A stretch of DNA of 64,000 bases from CAVWNR01 sp963756525 (GTDB lineage Bacteria; Actinomycetota; Actinomycetes; Mycobacteriales; Jatrophihabitantaceae), in assembly GCA_963756525.1 (NCBI GenBank), contig CAVWNR010000009.1, forward strand, positions 682,001-746,000, read 5' to 3'. Positions 32,487-40,550 of the stretch are shown piece after piece (the stretch's first letter is position 1; each line of letters begins with the position of its first letter). The position numbers and the translations under genes were made by a program. Under the pieces are notes generated by a model. It saw nothing but the letters and a program-made list of their open reading frames with translations, did no database searches and had not been told where the DNA came from.

Positions 32487-35102
32487 ATGGTCTCGTCGCT
32501 GTCTGCTGCGAGCAAGTTTGCGCCGCCACCGAGCCCGCCCCGGCTGGTGCCTCGTCCACGGTTGGCTTCGGCCCTCGATGAGGGCGTGCGCAGGCCGTTG
32601 ACGCTGGTCTCTGCCGGGCCCGGCTCGGGGAAGACGGTCCTGCTCGCCACGTGGGCCGCGACCACGGACCTGCCCACCGCCTGGTTGTCCGTCGATCCCT
32701 CCGACGACCACCCGGCGCGACTGTGGCGGCTGGTCGGAAAGGCGCTACGCGCCGCCGGCATCGTCGCCGACAGCGACGACCTCGCCGCCCTGCCGCTCGG
32801 CGAACCCGACGCATATCAGTTCGTCTCCGCGATGCTCGACGCGCTGCCCAGTCCGGCCGAATCCGTGCTGGTGCTCGACGACGCGCACTGGCTCACCGAC
32901 ATCGACGTCCTTGCACAGCTCGACGCGATCATCCGCTACGGCCTGCCGCGACTGCACCTGGTCCTGGCCACGCGCAGCGACCCCCTGCTGCCGCTGCACC
33001 GCTACCGGTTGTCGGGGCAGCTGTCCGAGCTGCGCGGCGCAGATCTCGCGATGACCCGGCCCGAGACACGGGCGCTGCTCAGCGCGCACAGCGTCGCCCT
33101 CCGCGCGGCCGATCTCGACCTGCTGCTCGAGCGGACCGAGGGCTGGCTGGCCGGCCTGCGCCTCTCGGCGATGAACATGACCGGCTCGGCACATCCGGGC
33201 CAGTTCGTGACGCGCCTGGCCATCGATCAAGGCAGTGTGGGCGAGTATCTGATGGAGGAGGTGCTCGCCCGGCAGTCGAGCGATGCCCGGCGGATGCTCA
33301 TCCAGACCAGCTTCCTCGACGAGGTGAGCGCGCCACTTGCCGTGGCCGTGACCGGCATCGAGGAGAGCCCGGACCTGCTGGCCACGCTGTCCCGCACCAA
33401 CTCCTTCATCGTTCCCGTCGACCACGACAGCACGCGCTATCGCTACCACCGACTGCTGCGGGAGGTCCTGCGCTACCTGCTCAAACGCGAATACCCCGGC
33501 GCGGAGGCGGCCCTGCGGCGGCGCGCCGCCGCCTGGTACACGGGACAGGACCAACCGTTGGAGGCCATGCGTTTGGCCGCGTCCGCGGGTGCCTGGCGCG
33601 ACGCCGCCAATGCGCTGGTGCACGGCGGCCTGGCACACGCGTTCACGATGCGCGAGGACATCATCGAACTCGGGATGGCGGGACTGCCGTCGGCGACGGA
33701 TCGTCGGCTCGAGGCGTGGGAATCCGACTCGGACGTGTCGCTCGCCCAGGCCGCGGTCTTGGTCGCCGCCGGTGACGTCGAAGGCGGAAAGGAGCTTCTG
33801 CGGCAGGCACGCGCTGCGCTCAGCGGCACGGCGAAAGCAACCGCGGCGCTCGTGGACGCGATCGCCGCCCATCAGACCGGGGCGCTGCGCGAACTCGACG
33901 AGGCAGCCGAGGTGCTGCTCGCCGCGGATGCCGAGCCGACCTCGGCCGCCCTGCACGCCGCGGTGCGGCTCACCCAGGCGAGCGCGCGGTACTGGAGCGC
34001 CGAATCACCCAACCAGATCGAACGACTGCTGCTCGACGGCATGCAGGACGCCCAGCGCGCCGGCATGCCCGGGCTGGCCCTGGAGTGCCTCGGCCTGCTC
34101 GAACTCTCCTACGTCACCCTCGGTCGGGTCGAGCACGCCAAGCAGTGCGCGGCCCGCGCGCACGAGATGATCAGCGACAACCCGGGACTGGAGCGGGTCA
34201 CCACGCACCACCTCGCGCAGGCATACGCGGCTCACCTGCGGATGGACCGGGCCACCGTCAATCGGGCGCTGCGCCGCGCGCAACATCGGATAACCACCGA
34301 CACCGACCGGCCGACCCGAGCGGGCGTCGCGCTGATGAGCGGGCTGCTGCTGATGAGCATCGGCAGGCTCGCCGACGCGCACAAGTTCCTCACCAGTGCG
34401 CCCGAATTCGACCCGGTGCTTCCGCGCAGGATCACCCTTTACCGCGAACTGCTCCTCACCGAGATCGAGATCCGGATGGGCCGTCCCCGAGCAGCGCTGA
34501 AGATGCTCCGCGAGGATCCGACGCGGACGCAGTCCGCCGTGATTGCGCTGATCGCGGCACGGGCGCACATCGCGATGGGAGACGCGTCGGCGGCACAGCG
34601 CTGCCTTCGACCGGCCCTGTTCGCCGACGAGGGCGCGATGCCGCTCGAGGTGCTCGTCTGGTCGCTGCTGACGTCGGCCGCCGCGGCAGCGCTGACGGGC
34701 GACGACGTCGCGGCTGTGGACCGGATCCTGCGCGCCTGCGACACGGCGGCTGACCGGGCACCGCAGCCGTTCGCGGATGCGCACGACATGCTGGCCGCGG
34801 TGCTCGGCCGTCACCCCGAGGCCCGGGACCGCTGGCCACACCCGGTCGACGAGCCGCAGCCCGGCACGGCGGGTGCGCCCGTCGTCGACCAGGCCGCCGG
34901 CCCGCTTCCCGAGCCGCTCACCGACCGCGAGCTCACCGTGCTTCGCCGGCTGGCGACGACGATGACGACCGCCGAGATCGCCGCCGAGCTGTGCGTGTCG
35001 ATCAACACGGTGAAGACGCACATCGCCGCGATCTATCGCAAGCTGCCCGCGGCCAACCGGCGCGAGGCGGCGAGCCGGGGGCGCCAGCTCGAACTGCTGT
35101 AA
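32487..35102 (+). CDS. MalT-like LuxR-family transcriptional regulator (ATPase, helical repeats, HTH)
   Basis: 871 residues. N-terminal STAND-type ATPase: Walker A SAGPGSGKTVLLATW (about residue 44) and Walker B VLVLDDAHWL (about residue 130), with an RYHRLLREVLRY sensor region. The middle 400 residues are helical, TPR-like repeats that usually bind an inducer. The C-terminus is a LuxR helix-turn-helix: LTDRELTVLRRLATTMTTAE followed by IAAELCVSINTVKTHIAAIY. MalT-type proteins oligomerise on binding ATP and ligand. Likely targets are neighbours such as the small gene upstream. Ligand unknown. Confidence 0.93.
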   Translation: MVSSLSAASKFAPPPSPPRLVPRPRLASALDEGVRRPLTLVSAGPGSGKTVLLATWAATTDLPTAWLSVDPSDDHPARLWRLVGKALRAAGIVADSDDLAALPLGEPDAYQFVSAMLDALPSPAESVLVLDDAHWLTDIDVLAQLDAIIRYGLPRLHLVLATRSDPLLPLHRYRLSGQLSELRGADLAMTRPETRALLSAHSVALRAADLDLLLERTEGWLAGLRLSAMNMTGSAHPGQFVTRLAIDQGSVGEYLMEEVLARQSSDARRMLIQTSFLDEVSAPLAVAVTGIEESPDLLATLSRTNSFIVPVDHDSTRYRYHRLLREVLRYLLKREYPGAEAALRRRAAAWYTGQDQPLEAMRLAASAGAWRDAANALVHGGLAHAFTMREDIIELGMAGLPSATDRRLEAWESDSDVSLAQAAVLVAAGDVEGGKELLRQARAALSGTAKATAALVDAIAAHQTGALRELDEAAEVLLAADAEPTSAALHAAVRLTQASARYWSAESPNQIERLLLDGMQDAQRAGMPGLALECLGLLELSYVTLGRVEHAKQCAARAHEMISDNPGLERVTTHHLAQAYAAHLRMDRATVNRALRRAQHRITTDTDRPTRAGVALMSGLLLMSIGRLADAHKFLTSAPEFDPVLPRRITLYRELLLTEIEIRMGRPRAALKMLREDPTRTQSAVIALIAARAHIAMGDASAAQRCLRPALFADEGAMPLEVLVWSLLTSAAAAALTGDDVAAVDRILRACDTAADRAPQPFADAHDMLAAVLGRHPEARDRWPHPVDEPQPGTAGAPVVDQAAGPLPEPLTDRELTVLRRLATTMTTAEIAAELCVSINTVKTHIAAIYRKLPAANRREAASRGRQLELL

Positions 35103-35120
35103 CCGGCCCGGGGCTCACTC

Positions 35121-36110
35121 CTACCGCGAGTCGGCGATCGGTGCTGTTCGACGTCGGCGCAGCCAGCGGTACACGAACCAGCCCATCGTCGACAGCGCCG
35201 AGACAGCGATCAACAGCACACCGGCGGTGACCAACCTCCCGTTGCCTATGTCCAAGCCGGTCAGCAAAGCGATAACCGCGACGGCCACGGGCAGGGCCAC
35301 GAGCGCGATCGTGCGCAGCAGGCCGCCGGCCACCGGCACCCGAACCCGCGGCGCCTTCCGGACGGCGATTCCGGCATCGACGCCGCGATGCTGGGCGTAG
35401 AACTGGATTGCCCGCTCGCCCAGCGTCAAGGCCGTGCGCCGCACCGTCACCGCCATATAGGGCAACCAGATGAGCGGCAGGACGAACCCGACGGCGAACA
35501 TCAGGCCGAGAAACGCGTATTGGAGCGCCGAGCGTGCGCGGCTCACCTTCTGCGGGTTCGCCTCCAGCACGCCGAGCAGGTACGCCATCCGCTTGATCAG
35601 CGTCAGTCGGCTGCCTCGCGGCAGCCTGCCGCCCTCGTGCCGGCCCGGATCACGGGTAACGCTCGCCAAGGCCCCGCGAGTCTGCGCTTCGGACGGGTAG
35701 ACGCCCTGCAGCACAAGCAGGTCCGCGGCGGGCATCTGGTCGTCGGGAGGATGACCGGCCAGCGCGGCGAGCTCCAGGGTCATCTGCGCCTCGGCGAGCA
35801 GCGCGGCGCAGAAGGCAACCGGAACGAATACGACGAGCGGTCCGCCGACGACGGCGCCCTCCGCCATCGCAATGCGCGTATGGCGCTCGACCACCCTGCG
35901 CTGCAACTCGTTCTCGGTGCCGCCGGAGCGCCGGAGTCGCTCGGCCTCCGCCGAAGCTCGCGGCGCGAGGTTCTTGATCGACCACAGCGCCAGGTGCTCC
36001 GGCGTGTGATCCGGATCGGCCCAGAGAATGCGAAGCAGCGCCGGCGCCACGAACACGGCCTCGTCGTCCGGGCGGCTCACCGAGCCGTCCGGCGCCGCGT
36101 GCTCACTCAT
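35121..36110 (-). CDS. Unassigned membrane protein
   Basis: 329 residues, convergent with the LuxR gene. The N-terminal 200 residues are mostly soluble with some hydrophobic segments (AVVGGPLVVFVPVAFCAALL); the C-terminal part has several clear helices (ALQYAFLGLMFAVGFVLPLI, LRTIALVALPVAVAVIALLT, VTAGVLLIAVSALSTMGWFV). I see no motif of a known family. Codon use is normal for the window, so the gene is credible. Confidence 0.75.
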   Translation of the reverse strand: MSEHAAPDGSVSRPDDEAVFVAPALLRILWADPDHTPEHLALWSIKNLAPRASAEAERLRRSGGTENELQRRVVERHTRIAMAEGAVVGGPLVVFVPVAFCAALLAEAQMTLELAALAGHPPDDQMPAADLLVLQGVYPSEAQTRGALASVTRDPGRHEGGRLPRGSRLTLIKRMAYLLGVLEANPQKVSRARSALQYAFLGLMFAVGFVLPLIWLPYMAVTVRRTALTLGERAIQFYAQHRGVDAGIAVRKAPRVRVPVAGGLLRTIALVALPVAVAVIALLTGLDIGNGRLVTAGVLLIAVSALSTMGWFVYRWLRRRRTAPIADSR

Positions 36111-36217
36111 CGACGGCAGGTCGGCGCACGCCTGCGATGGTCCCGAGCGCTCGCCGATCGTGCCTCACGCTCGCGGGGTGACCAGCGAAACGGCCGTGCG
36201 CCGTTAGCGTTAGCGCC

Positions 36218-37906
36218 GTGGCCAGGCCCGGCGATCTCATCGTTCGGTACGTGCCCATCATGTCGTGGGCGCGCAGCTACCGGGGGCGATGGCTGCGCGG
36301 TGACCTGATCGGCGCGCTGACCGCATGGGCGATCGTGGTCCCCGAGTCGGTCGCCTACGCCCAGATTGCCGGCGTGCCCCCGCAGAACGCGTTCTATGCC
36401 GCGCCGGTCGCGCTCGCGGCCTACGCGATCTTCGGGACGTCCCGCCAGCTCGTGGTCGGCGCGACCTCGGCGGCCGCCATCCTCTCCGCGTCGACCGTCG
36501 CAGCGGTGTCCACGGACCCGAAGACCCAGATTCAGCTCTCGGCGGCGCTCGCCCTCATGGCGGGCGGCATTTTGATCGTCGCCGGCCTGCTGCGGATGGG
36601 CTTCATCACCAACTTCCTGGCCGAGTCCGCACTGATCGGGTTCCTGTTCGGGATGGCCCTGGTCATCATCATCCGGCAATGCGGGAAGCTCGTCGGCACA
36701 TCGACCGGTGACGGTGACTTCTTCGCCCGGGCCTGGCATCTGATCGCGCATGCCGACAAGTGGAGCGTCACCACGATCGCGGTCGGCCTCGTCGCGATCG
36801 CGGCGCTGCTCGTGCTCGAGCGCTACATCCCGAAGATCCCGGCCTCGCTTGCCGTGCTCGTCGTAGGGATCGCGATCTCCTACCTGCTCCACCTAGACAG
36901 GCACGGCGTGGATGTGGTCGGCAAGATCCCGTCCGCGGTTCCGACGCCGCGGATCCCGGACGTGACAGGTGGTCAGCTGCTACAGATGCTCGGCGGTTCG
37001 TTCGGTCTGGCGCTGATCGTGTTCGCCGAGTCCTACTCCATCTCGAGCCGGTTCGCCCAAGCGCACAACGCGGAGGTACGACCCGATCAAGAGATGATCG
37101 GCATGGGGGCGTCGAACGCGGCCGCCGGAATCTTCGGCGGCTTCGCGGTGTCCGGCAGCGCGTCGCGCACCGCCGCCGCCGAGTCTGCCGGCGGGCGAAC
37201 ACAGTTGCTCTCGATCGTCGCCGCCGGGTTCGTGCTGATCACGGCCGCGTTCCTCACCCCGCTATTCACCCAGCTGCCCGAGCCGGTGCTCGGCGCCATC
37301 GTGATCGTCGCGGTTCGCGGATTCCTGCGCGTCGGCGAGCTGCGCCGCTTCTGGCATCGGGACCGGCAGTCGTTCGCAATTGCGGCTACTGCGCTGTTCG
37401 GCGTGCTGGTATTCGATCTGCTGCCGGGACTCATCCTCGCGGTGGTCCTGTCCCTGATCCTGTTCATCGCCCGTGCCACCGAAACCCGGGTGGCCGTCCT
37501 CGGCCGCCGCGGCGACGGGATGTGGGTCGACTCGGCCGAGGTCACCGACGCGCTGCAGGTTCCCGGCACGCTCGTCCTTCGGCCCAACGGGCCCCTGTTC
37601 TTCGGCAACGCAGACCGCGTCCGCAAGCGCGTCCTGGAGCTCGTCTCCCAGCGGAGCGCGCCGCCGCGGCAGGTCTGCCTGGTGTTGGGTGCGAGCTTCC
37701 GGCTCAGCCTGCCGGTGCAGGACGCGCTCGACCAGCTGCGCGCCGGGCTCGCTCGGGCCCACACGCAGCTCTGGCTGGTCGCCGTCCCGAGCACGGTACG
37801 GGCGGAACTGGAGGGCGGCGAGCTATTGAACCGGCTCGGGACGGAGCACTTCGTGCGGTCCATCGACCAGGCCGTTGTCGCGGTCGGTCGAGCGCGCGAT
37901 GTCTAG
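36218..37906 (+). CDS. SulP-family anion transporter with C-terminal STAS domain
   Basis: 562 residues from a GTG. The SulP signature opens the membrane domain: WLRGDLIGALTAWAIVVPES then VAYAQIAGVPPQ; later come GFLFGMALVIIIRQ and SGSASRTAAAESAGG. About 12 hydrophobic segments precede a C-terminal STAS domain (about residues 440-555). SulP proteins carry sulfate, bicarbonate or carboxylates, so the substrate is not certain. A formylglycine-generating enzyme follows 38 bases later, and a second SulP gene lies 6 kb on. Confidence 0.92.
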   Translation: MARPGDLIVRYVPIMSWARSYRGRWLRGDLIGALTAWAIVVPESVAYAQIAGVPPQNAFYAAPVALAAYAIFGTSRQLVVGATSAAAILSASTVAAVSTDPKTQIQLSAALALMAGGILIVAGLLRMGFITNFLAESALIGFLFGMALVIIIRQCGKLVGTSTGDGDFFARAWHLIAHADKWSVTTIAVGLVAIAALLVLERYIPKIPASLAVLVVGIAISYLLHLDRHGVDVVGKIPSAVPTPRIPDVTGGQLLQMLGGSFGLALIVFAESYSISSRFAQAHNAEVRPDQEMIGMGASNAAAGIFGGFAVSGSASRTAAAESAGGRTQLLSIVAAGFVLITAAFLTPLFTQLPEPVLGAIVIVAVRGFLRVGELRRFWHRDRQSFAIAATALFGVLVFDLLPGLILAVVLSLILFIARATETRVAVLGRRGDGMWVDSAEVTDALQVPGTLVLRPNGPLFFGNADRVRKRVLELVSQRSAPPRQVCLVLGASFRLSLPVQDALDQLRAGLARAHTQLWLVAVPSTVRAELEGGELLNRLGTEHFVRSIDQAVVAVGRARDV

Positions 37907-37944
37907 AGTCGTGCTGACAGGGCGATCGGCGGAGGAGGGAAGAC

Positions 37945-38865
37945 GTGCAGAAGTCGCTCGCGCCGCCGCCGCGAGGCAAGAACATGGCACCCGTGCCTGG
38001 CGGCACGTTCGTGATGGGCGACGACGAGCACTACCCAGAGGAGCGGCCCGCCCATCGGGCCGAGGTCGGCTCGTTCCTCGTTGACATCCACCCGGTGACC
38101 AACGCGGAGTTCGGCCGGTTCGTGCGCGCCACCGGATACCCGACGGTCGCCGAGCGGGCCCCGTCGCCGGACGACTTTCCGGACGCTGACCCGGCAGACC
38201 TCGTCCCCGGTTCGCTCGTCTTCCGCCCGAGCACCGGGCCGGTGCCGCTGGACGACTGGCGCGGGTGGTGGGCGTGGGTCCCCGGCGCGAGCTGGCGGGC
38301 GCCAGCCGGCCCCGGCAGCACGATCGGCGGCCGGGAGCAGCACCCAGTCGTGCACATCGCGTTCGAGGACGCACTCGCCTACGCCGAATGGTCGGGGCGG
38401 CAACTCCCGACCGAGGCCGAGTGGGAGTTCGCCGCTCGCGGTGGCGGCTCGAGCACCGAGTATGCCTGGGGGAACGAGTTCATGCCGCGCGGGCGGATCA
38501 TGGCCAACACCTGGCATGGCCGGTTCCCGTTCGAGAACCTCCAGCCACACGGTTTCGACCGCACCTCGCCGGTAGGGCGGTTCCCGCCGAACGGGTACGG
38601 GCTGGTCGACATGATCGGCAACGTCTGGGAGTGGACGACCTCCCGGTGGTCGGACGACCACAGCACGGCGAATGGCCGCGAGCAGGCACACTGCTGCGCC
38701 CCATCGTCCGCGCCCCTCACCGAGCAGGATCGGCAGGTGATGAAGGGTGGCTCGCATCTGTGCGCCCCGTCGTACTGCCAGCGCTACCGACCTCCGGCGC
38801 GGCAGGGCCAGCACGTGCGCAGCAGTACGTCCCACCTGGGCTTTCGGTGCATCCTGCGTGACTGA
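37945..38865 (+). CDS. Formylglycine-generating enzyme (sulfatase maturase)
   Basis: 306 residues, GTG start four bases after GGAGGAGGGAA. The fold signatures are VPGGTFVMGDDEHYPEERP, LPTEAEWEFAARGGGSSTEY, IGNVWEWTTSRW and the C-terminal GGSHLCAPSYCQRYRPPAR. The last contains Cys273 and Cys278 with the spacing of the copper-binding catalytic pair of true FGE (Cys336 and Cys341 in the human enzyme). Many relatives in this family lack them. FGE turns the active-site Cys of type I sulfatases into formylglycine. No intact sulfatase is present in the window; only a remnant at 43336-43578. Confidence 0.9.
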   Translation: MQKSLAPPPRGKNMAPVPGGTFVMGDDEHYPEERPAHRAEVGSFLVDIHPVTNAEFGRFVRATGYPTVAERAPSPDDFPDADPADLVPGSLVFRPSTGPVPLDDWRGWWAWVPGASWRAPAGPGSTIGGREQHPVVHIAFEDALAYAEWSGRQLPTEAEWEFAARGGGSSTEYAWGNEFMPRGRIMANTWHGRFPFENLQPHGFDRTSPVGRFPPNGYGLVDMIGNVWEWTTSRWSDDHSTANGREQAHCCAPSSAPLTEQDRQVMKGGSHLCAPSYCQRYRPPARQGQHVRSSTSHLGFRCILRD

Positions 38866-38942
38866 CCGTCGCCGCTCCTGGCTGCCGGCTGGAGGTCATG
38901 CCCGGCGGGTGATACCGGCTGGCCGGGTCGGCTCGATCCTGG

Positions 38943-39866
38943 GTGGTGTCGGTTGACGTGGACGCCGGCGGCCACGGCCACGATGGCCCGCCGCCGGGCC
39001 GGATCGCGCGGCTGCGTACCCGCGCGGAGCGGGCGGCCGATCACTACGAGCAACTCGCGCAACGCAGACCGGTCCTCGGTCTCCCGCTGGCTTTCCTGGC
39101 GAGGTACACCGCGCGGCAGGGCATACTGCTGGCGAGCGCGATCGCCTTCCGGCTGTTTCTGGCGCTGATGCCGCTGGCGCTGCTGATCGCTGGCATCGCG
39201 GCGGGAGCGTCCAACGGGTCGGGCTCGGACCTGACCGCGGCCACCAAGGTGGCAGGGGTCACCGGCGCGGCCAGCCAAGAAATCGTCAAGGTGGTTAGCT
39301 CCGGCCAACGATCCTGGTGGATCGCCGTCATTATCGGCGGGTTCGGCTTCTTGTGGGCGATGCGGACACTGACCCGCAGTCTGATCAGCGCGAATGCGCA
39401 TGCCTGGCAGGCCCGTCTCCGCAAGCGCTCGCAGAAGACGGTGATCTGGACGAGCCTGATCTTCGGCGCAAGCCTCGTCCTGCTGATCCTGATCATGAGC
39501 GCGCTCACCTGGCTTGATCGGCATGTGGTGGGTGGTGTGATCATCGCCGGGATCATTGAGATGGTCGCGGGGACCCTGTTCTGGTTCGTGGTGAGCAGCC
39601 GGCTGCCGGACGAGCGCCGGGACTGGCTCGACCTGGCGCCCGGTTGCGTCATGGTGGGCGTCGCCCTCGCCGTCTTGCACATCGTGAGCCGGGTGTATCT
39701 GCCCAGGCGGTTCGAGAGCTCGTCGGAGCTGTACGGCTCGCTGGGCATCGCCGCCGTCATCCTCGCCTGGCTGCTCATCATCGGGCAGGTGGCCATCAGC
39801 GCCGCATTCGTTAACTCGGTCTGGAGTGACTACCGCGCACGGCCGGCGCAGCCGAGCCCGGGCTAG
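38943..39866 (+). CDS. YihY/BrkB-family inner-membrane protein
   Basis: 307 residues. After a soluble basic head, six hydrophobic helices follow with the family features ARQGILLASAIAFRLFLALM, LTRSLISANAHAWQARLRKR and LYGSLGIAAVILAWLLIIGQ. The family was once called RNase BN or virulence factor BrkB; its role is still unclear. The stop is two bases before a possible 34-residue membrane peptide. Confidence 0.9.
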   Translation: MVSVDVDAGGHGHDGPPPGRIARLRTRAERAADHYEQLAQRRPVLGLPLAFLARYTARQGILLASAIAFRLFLALMPLALLIAGIAAGASNGSGSDLTAATKVAGVTGAASQEIVKVVSSGQRSWWIAVIIGGFGFLWAMRTLTRSLISANAHAWQARLRKRSQKTVIWTSLIFGASLVLLILIMSALTWLDRHVVGGVIIAGIIEMVAGTLFWFVVSSRLPDERRDWLDLAPGCVMVGVALAVLHIVSRVYLPRRFESSSELYGSLGIAAVILAWLLIIGQVAISAAFVNSVWSDYRARPAQPSPG

Positions 39867-39868
39867 CG

Positions 39869-39973
39869 ATGGCCGACATTCACACGAGCGTCTGGGCGAT
39901 CCTGCTCATCGTCGCGGTGGGTGTGGGCGTGGTCCTGCTCCGCAGGCGCCGTGTGGCACAGCGACGCACCTAG
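39869..39973 (+). CDS. Possible 34-residue single-helix membrane peptide
   Basis: A short ATG frame, MADIHTSVWAILLIVAVGVG followed by VVLLRRRRVAQRRT, begins two bases after the BrkB-family stop. It has one hydrophobic helix and a strongly basic end, the layout of a real small membrane protein. Translational coupling to the gene in front is plausible, but there is no strong ribosome site of its own. Confidence 0.4.
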   Translation: MADIHTSVWAILLIVAVGVGVVLLRRRRVAQRRT

Positions 39974-39985
39974 CGTCGTGCGAAT

Positions 39986-40399
39986 TCAGGCGAGCAGTCT
40001 CGCCTTCTGCGCCTGGAACTCCTCCTCGCTCAACACGCCCTGTGCGCGCAGCGCGGCCAGCTTGGAGACTTCGTCCGCCACGCTCGAGGACGAGCCGGCG
40101 GCGGACTGGATGTACGTGCGCATCACCTGATCGGCCGCCTCGGCGGCGCGCGTGTCCCGCCGGTGCATGCCCGCGCCACGCGCGATCAGGTACACCAGGA
40201 CGCCGAGGAACGGAAAGATGATGATGAAGATCGTCCACAGCGCCTTGCTCCAGCCGCCCATGTCGTCGCTGCGGAAGATGTCGCTGATGATGCGGATCAG
40301 TAGGAAGATCCAGAGAATCCAGAGGAAGAACCAGAGCATGGTCCAGAACGCGTCGAGCAGCGGGTAGTTCGTCGCGGCCAGCGGTAGTGCGGCGGTCAC
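39986..40399 (-). CDS. Membrane-anchored SHOCT protein with PLDc_N-like helices
   Basis: 137 residues from the GTG that follows GAGGAGGAACT on the minus strand. Two hydrophobic helices (FWTMLWFFLWILWIFLLIRI, ALWTIFIIIFPFLGVLVYLI) around the pair RSDDMGGWSK match the PLDc_N-type membrane anchor. A soluble region ends in a SHOCT motif, LAALRAQGVLSEEEFQAQKA then RLLA. It is the second SHOCT gene in the window; the motif FQAQKARLL is identical in both. Function unknown. Confidence 0.88.
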   Translation of the reverse strand: MTAALPLAATNYPLLDAFWTMLWFFLWILWIFLLIRIISDIFRSDDMGGWSKALWTIFIIIFPFLGVLVYLIARGAGMHRRDTRAAEAADQVMRTYIQSAAGSSSSVADEVSKLAALRAQGVLSEEEFQAQKARLLA

Positions 40400-40550
40400 A
40401 GTTCCTCCTCGTGCTGCGCAATTTGCGGAAGTGCGCACCGGTCGGTGCGTCGTGACAGGGTTTCACAGCCTGTCTTGATGTTGGACTTGTGGCGGATATT
40501 CGACCACTAGTCAAAGATCAAGTCTGAGTTCAACGTCCATCGCGCAGGCG

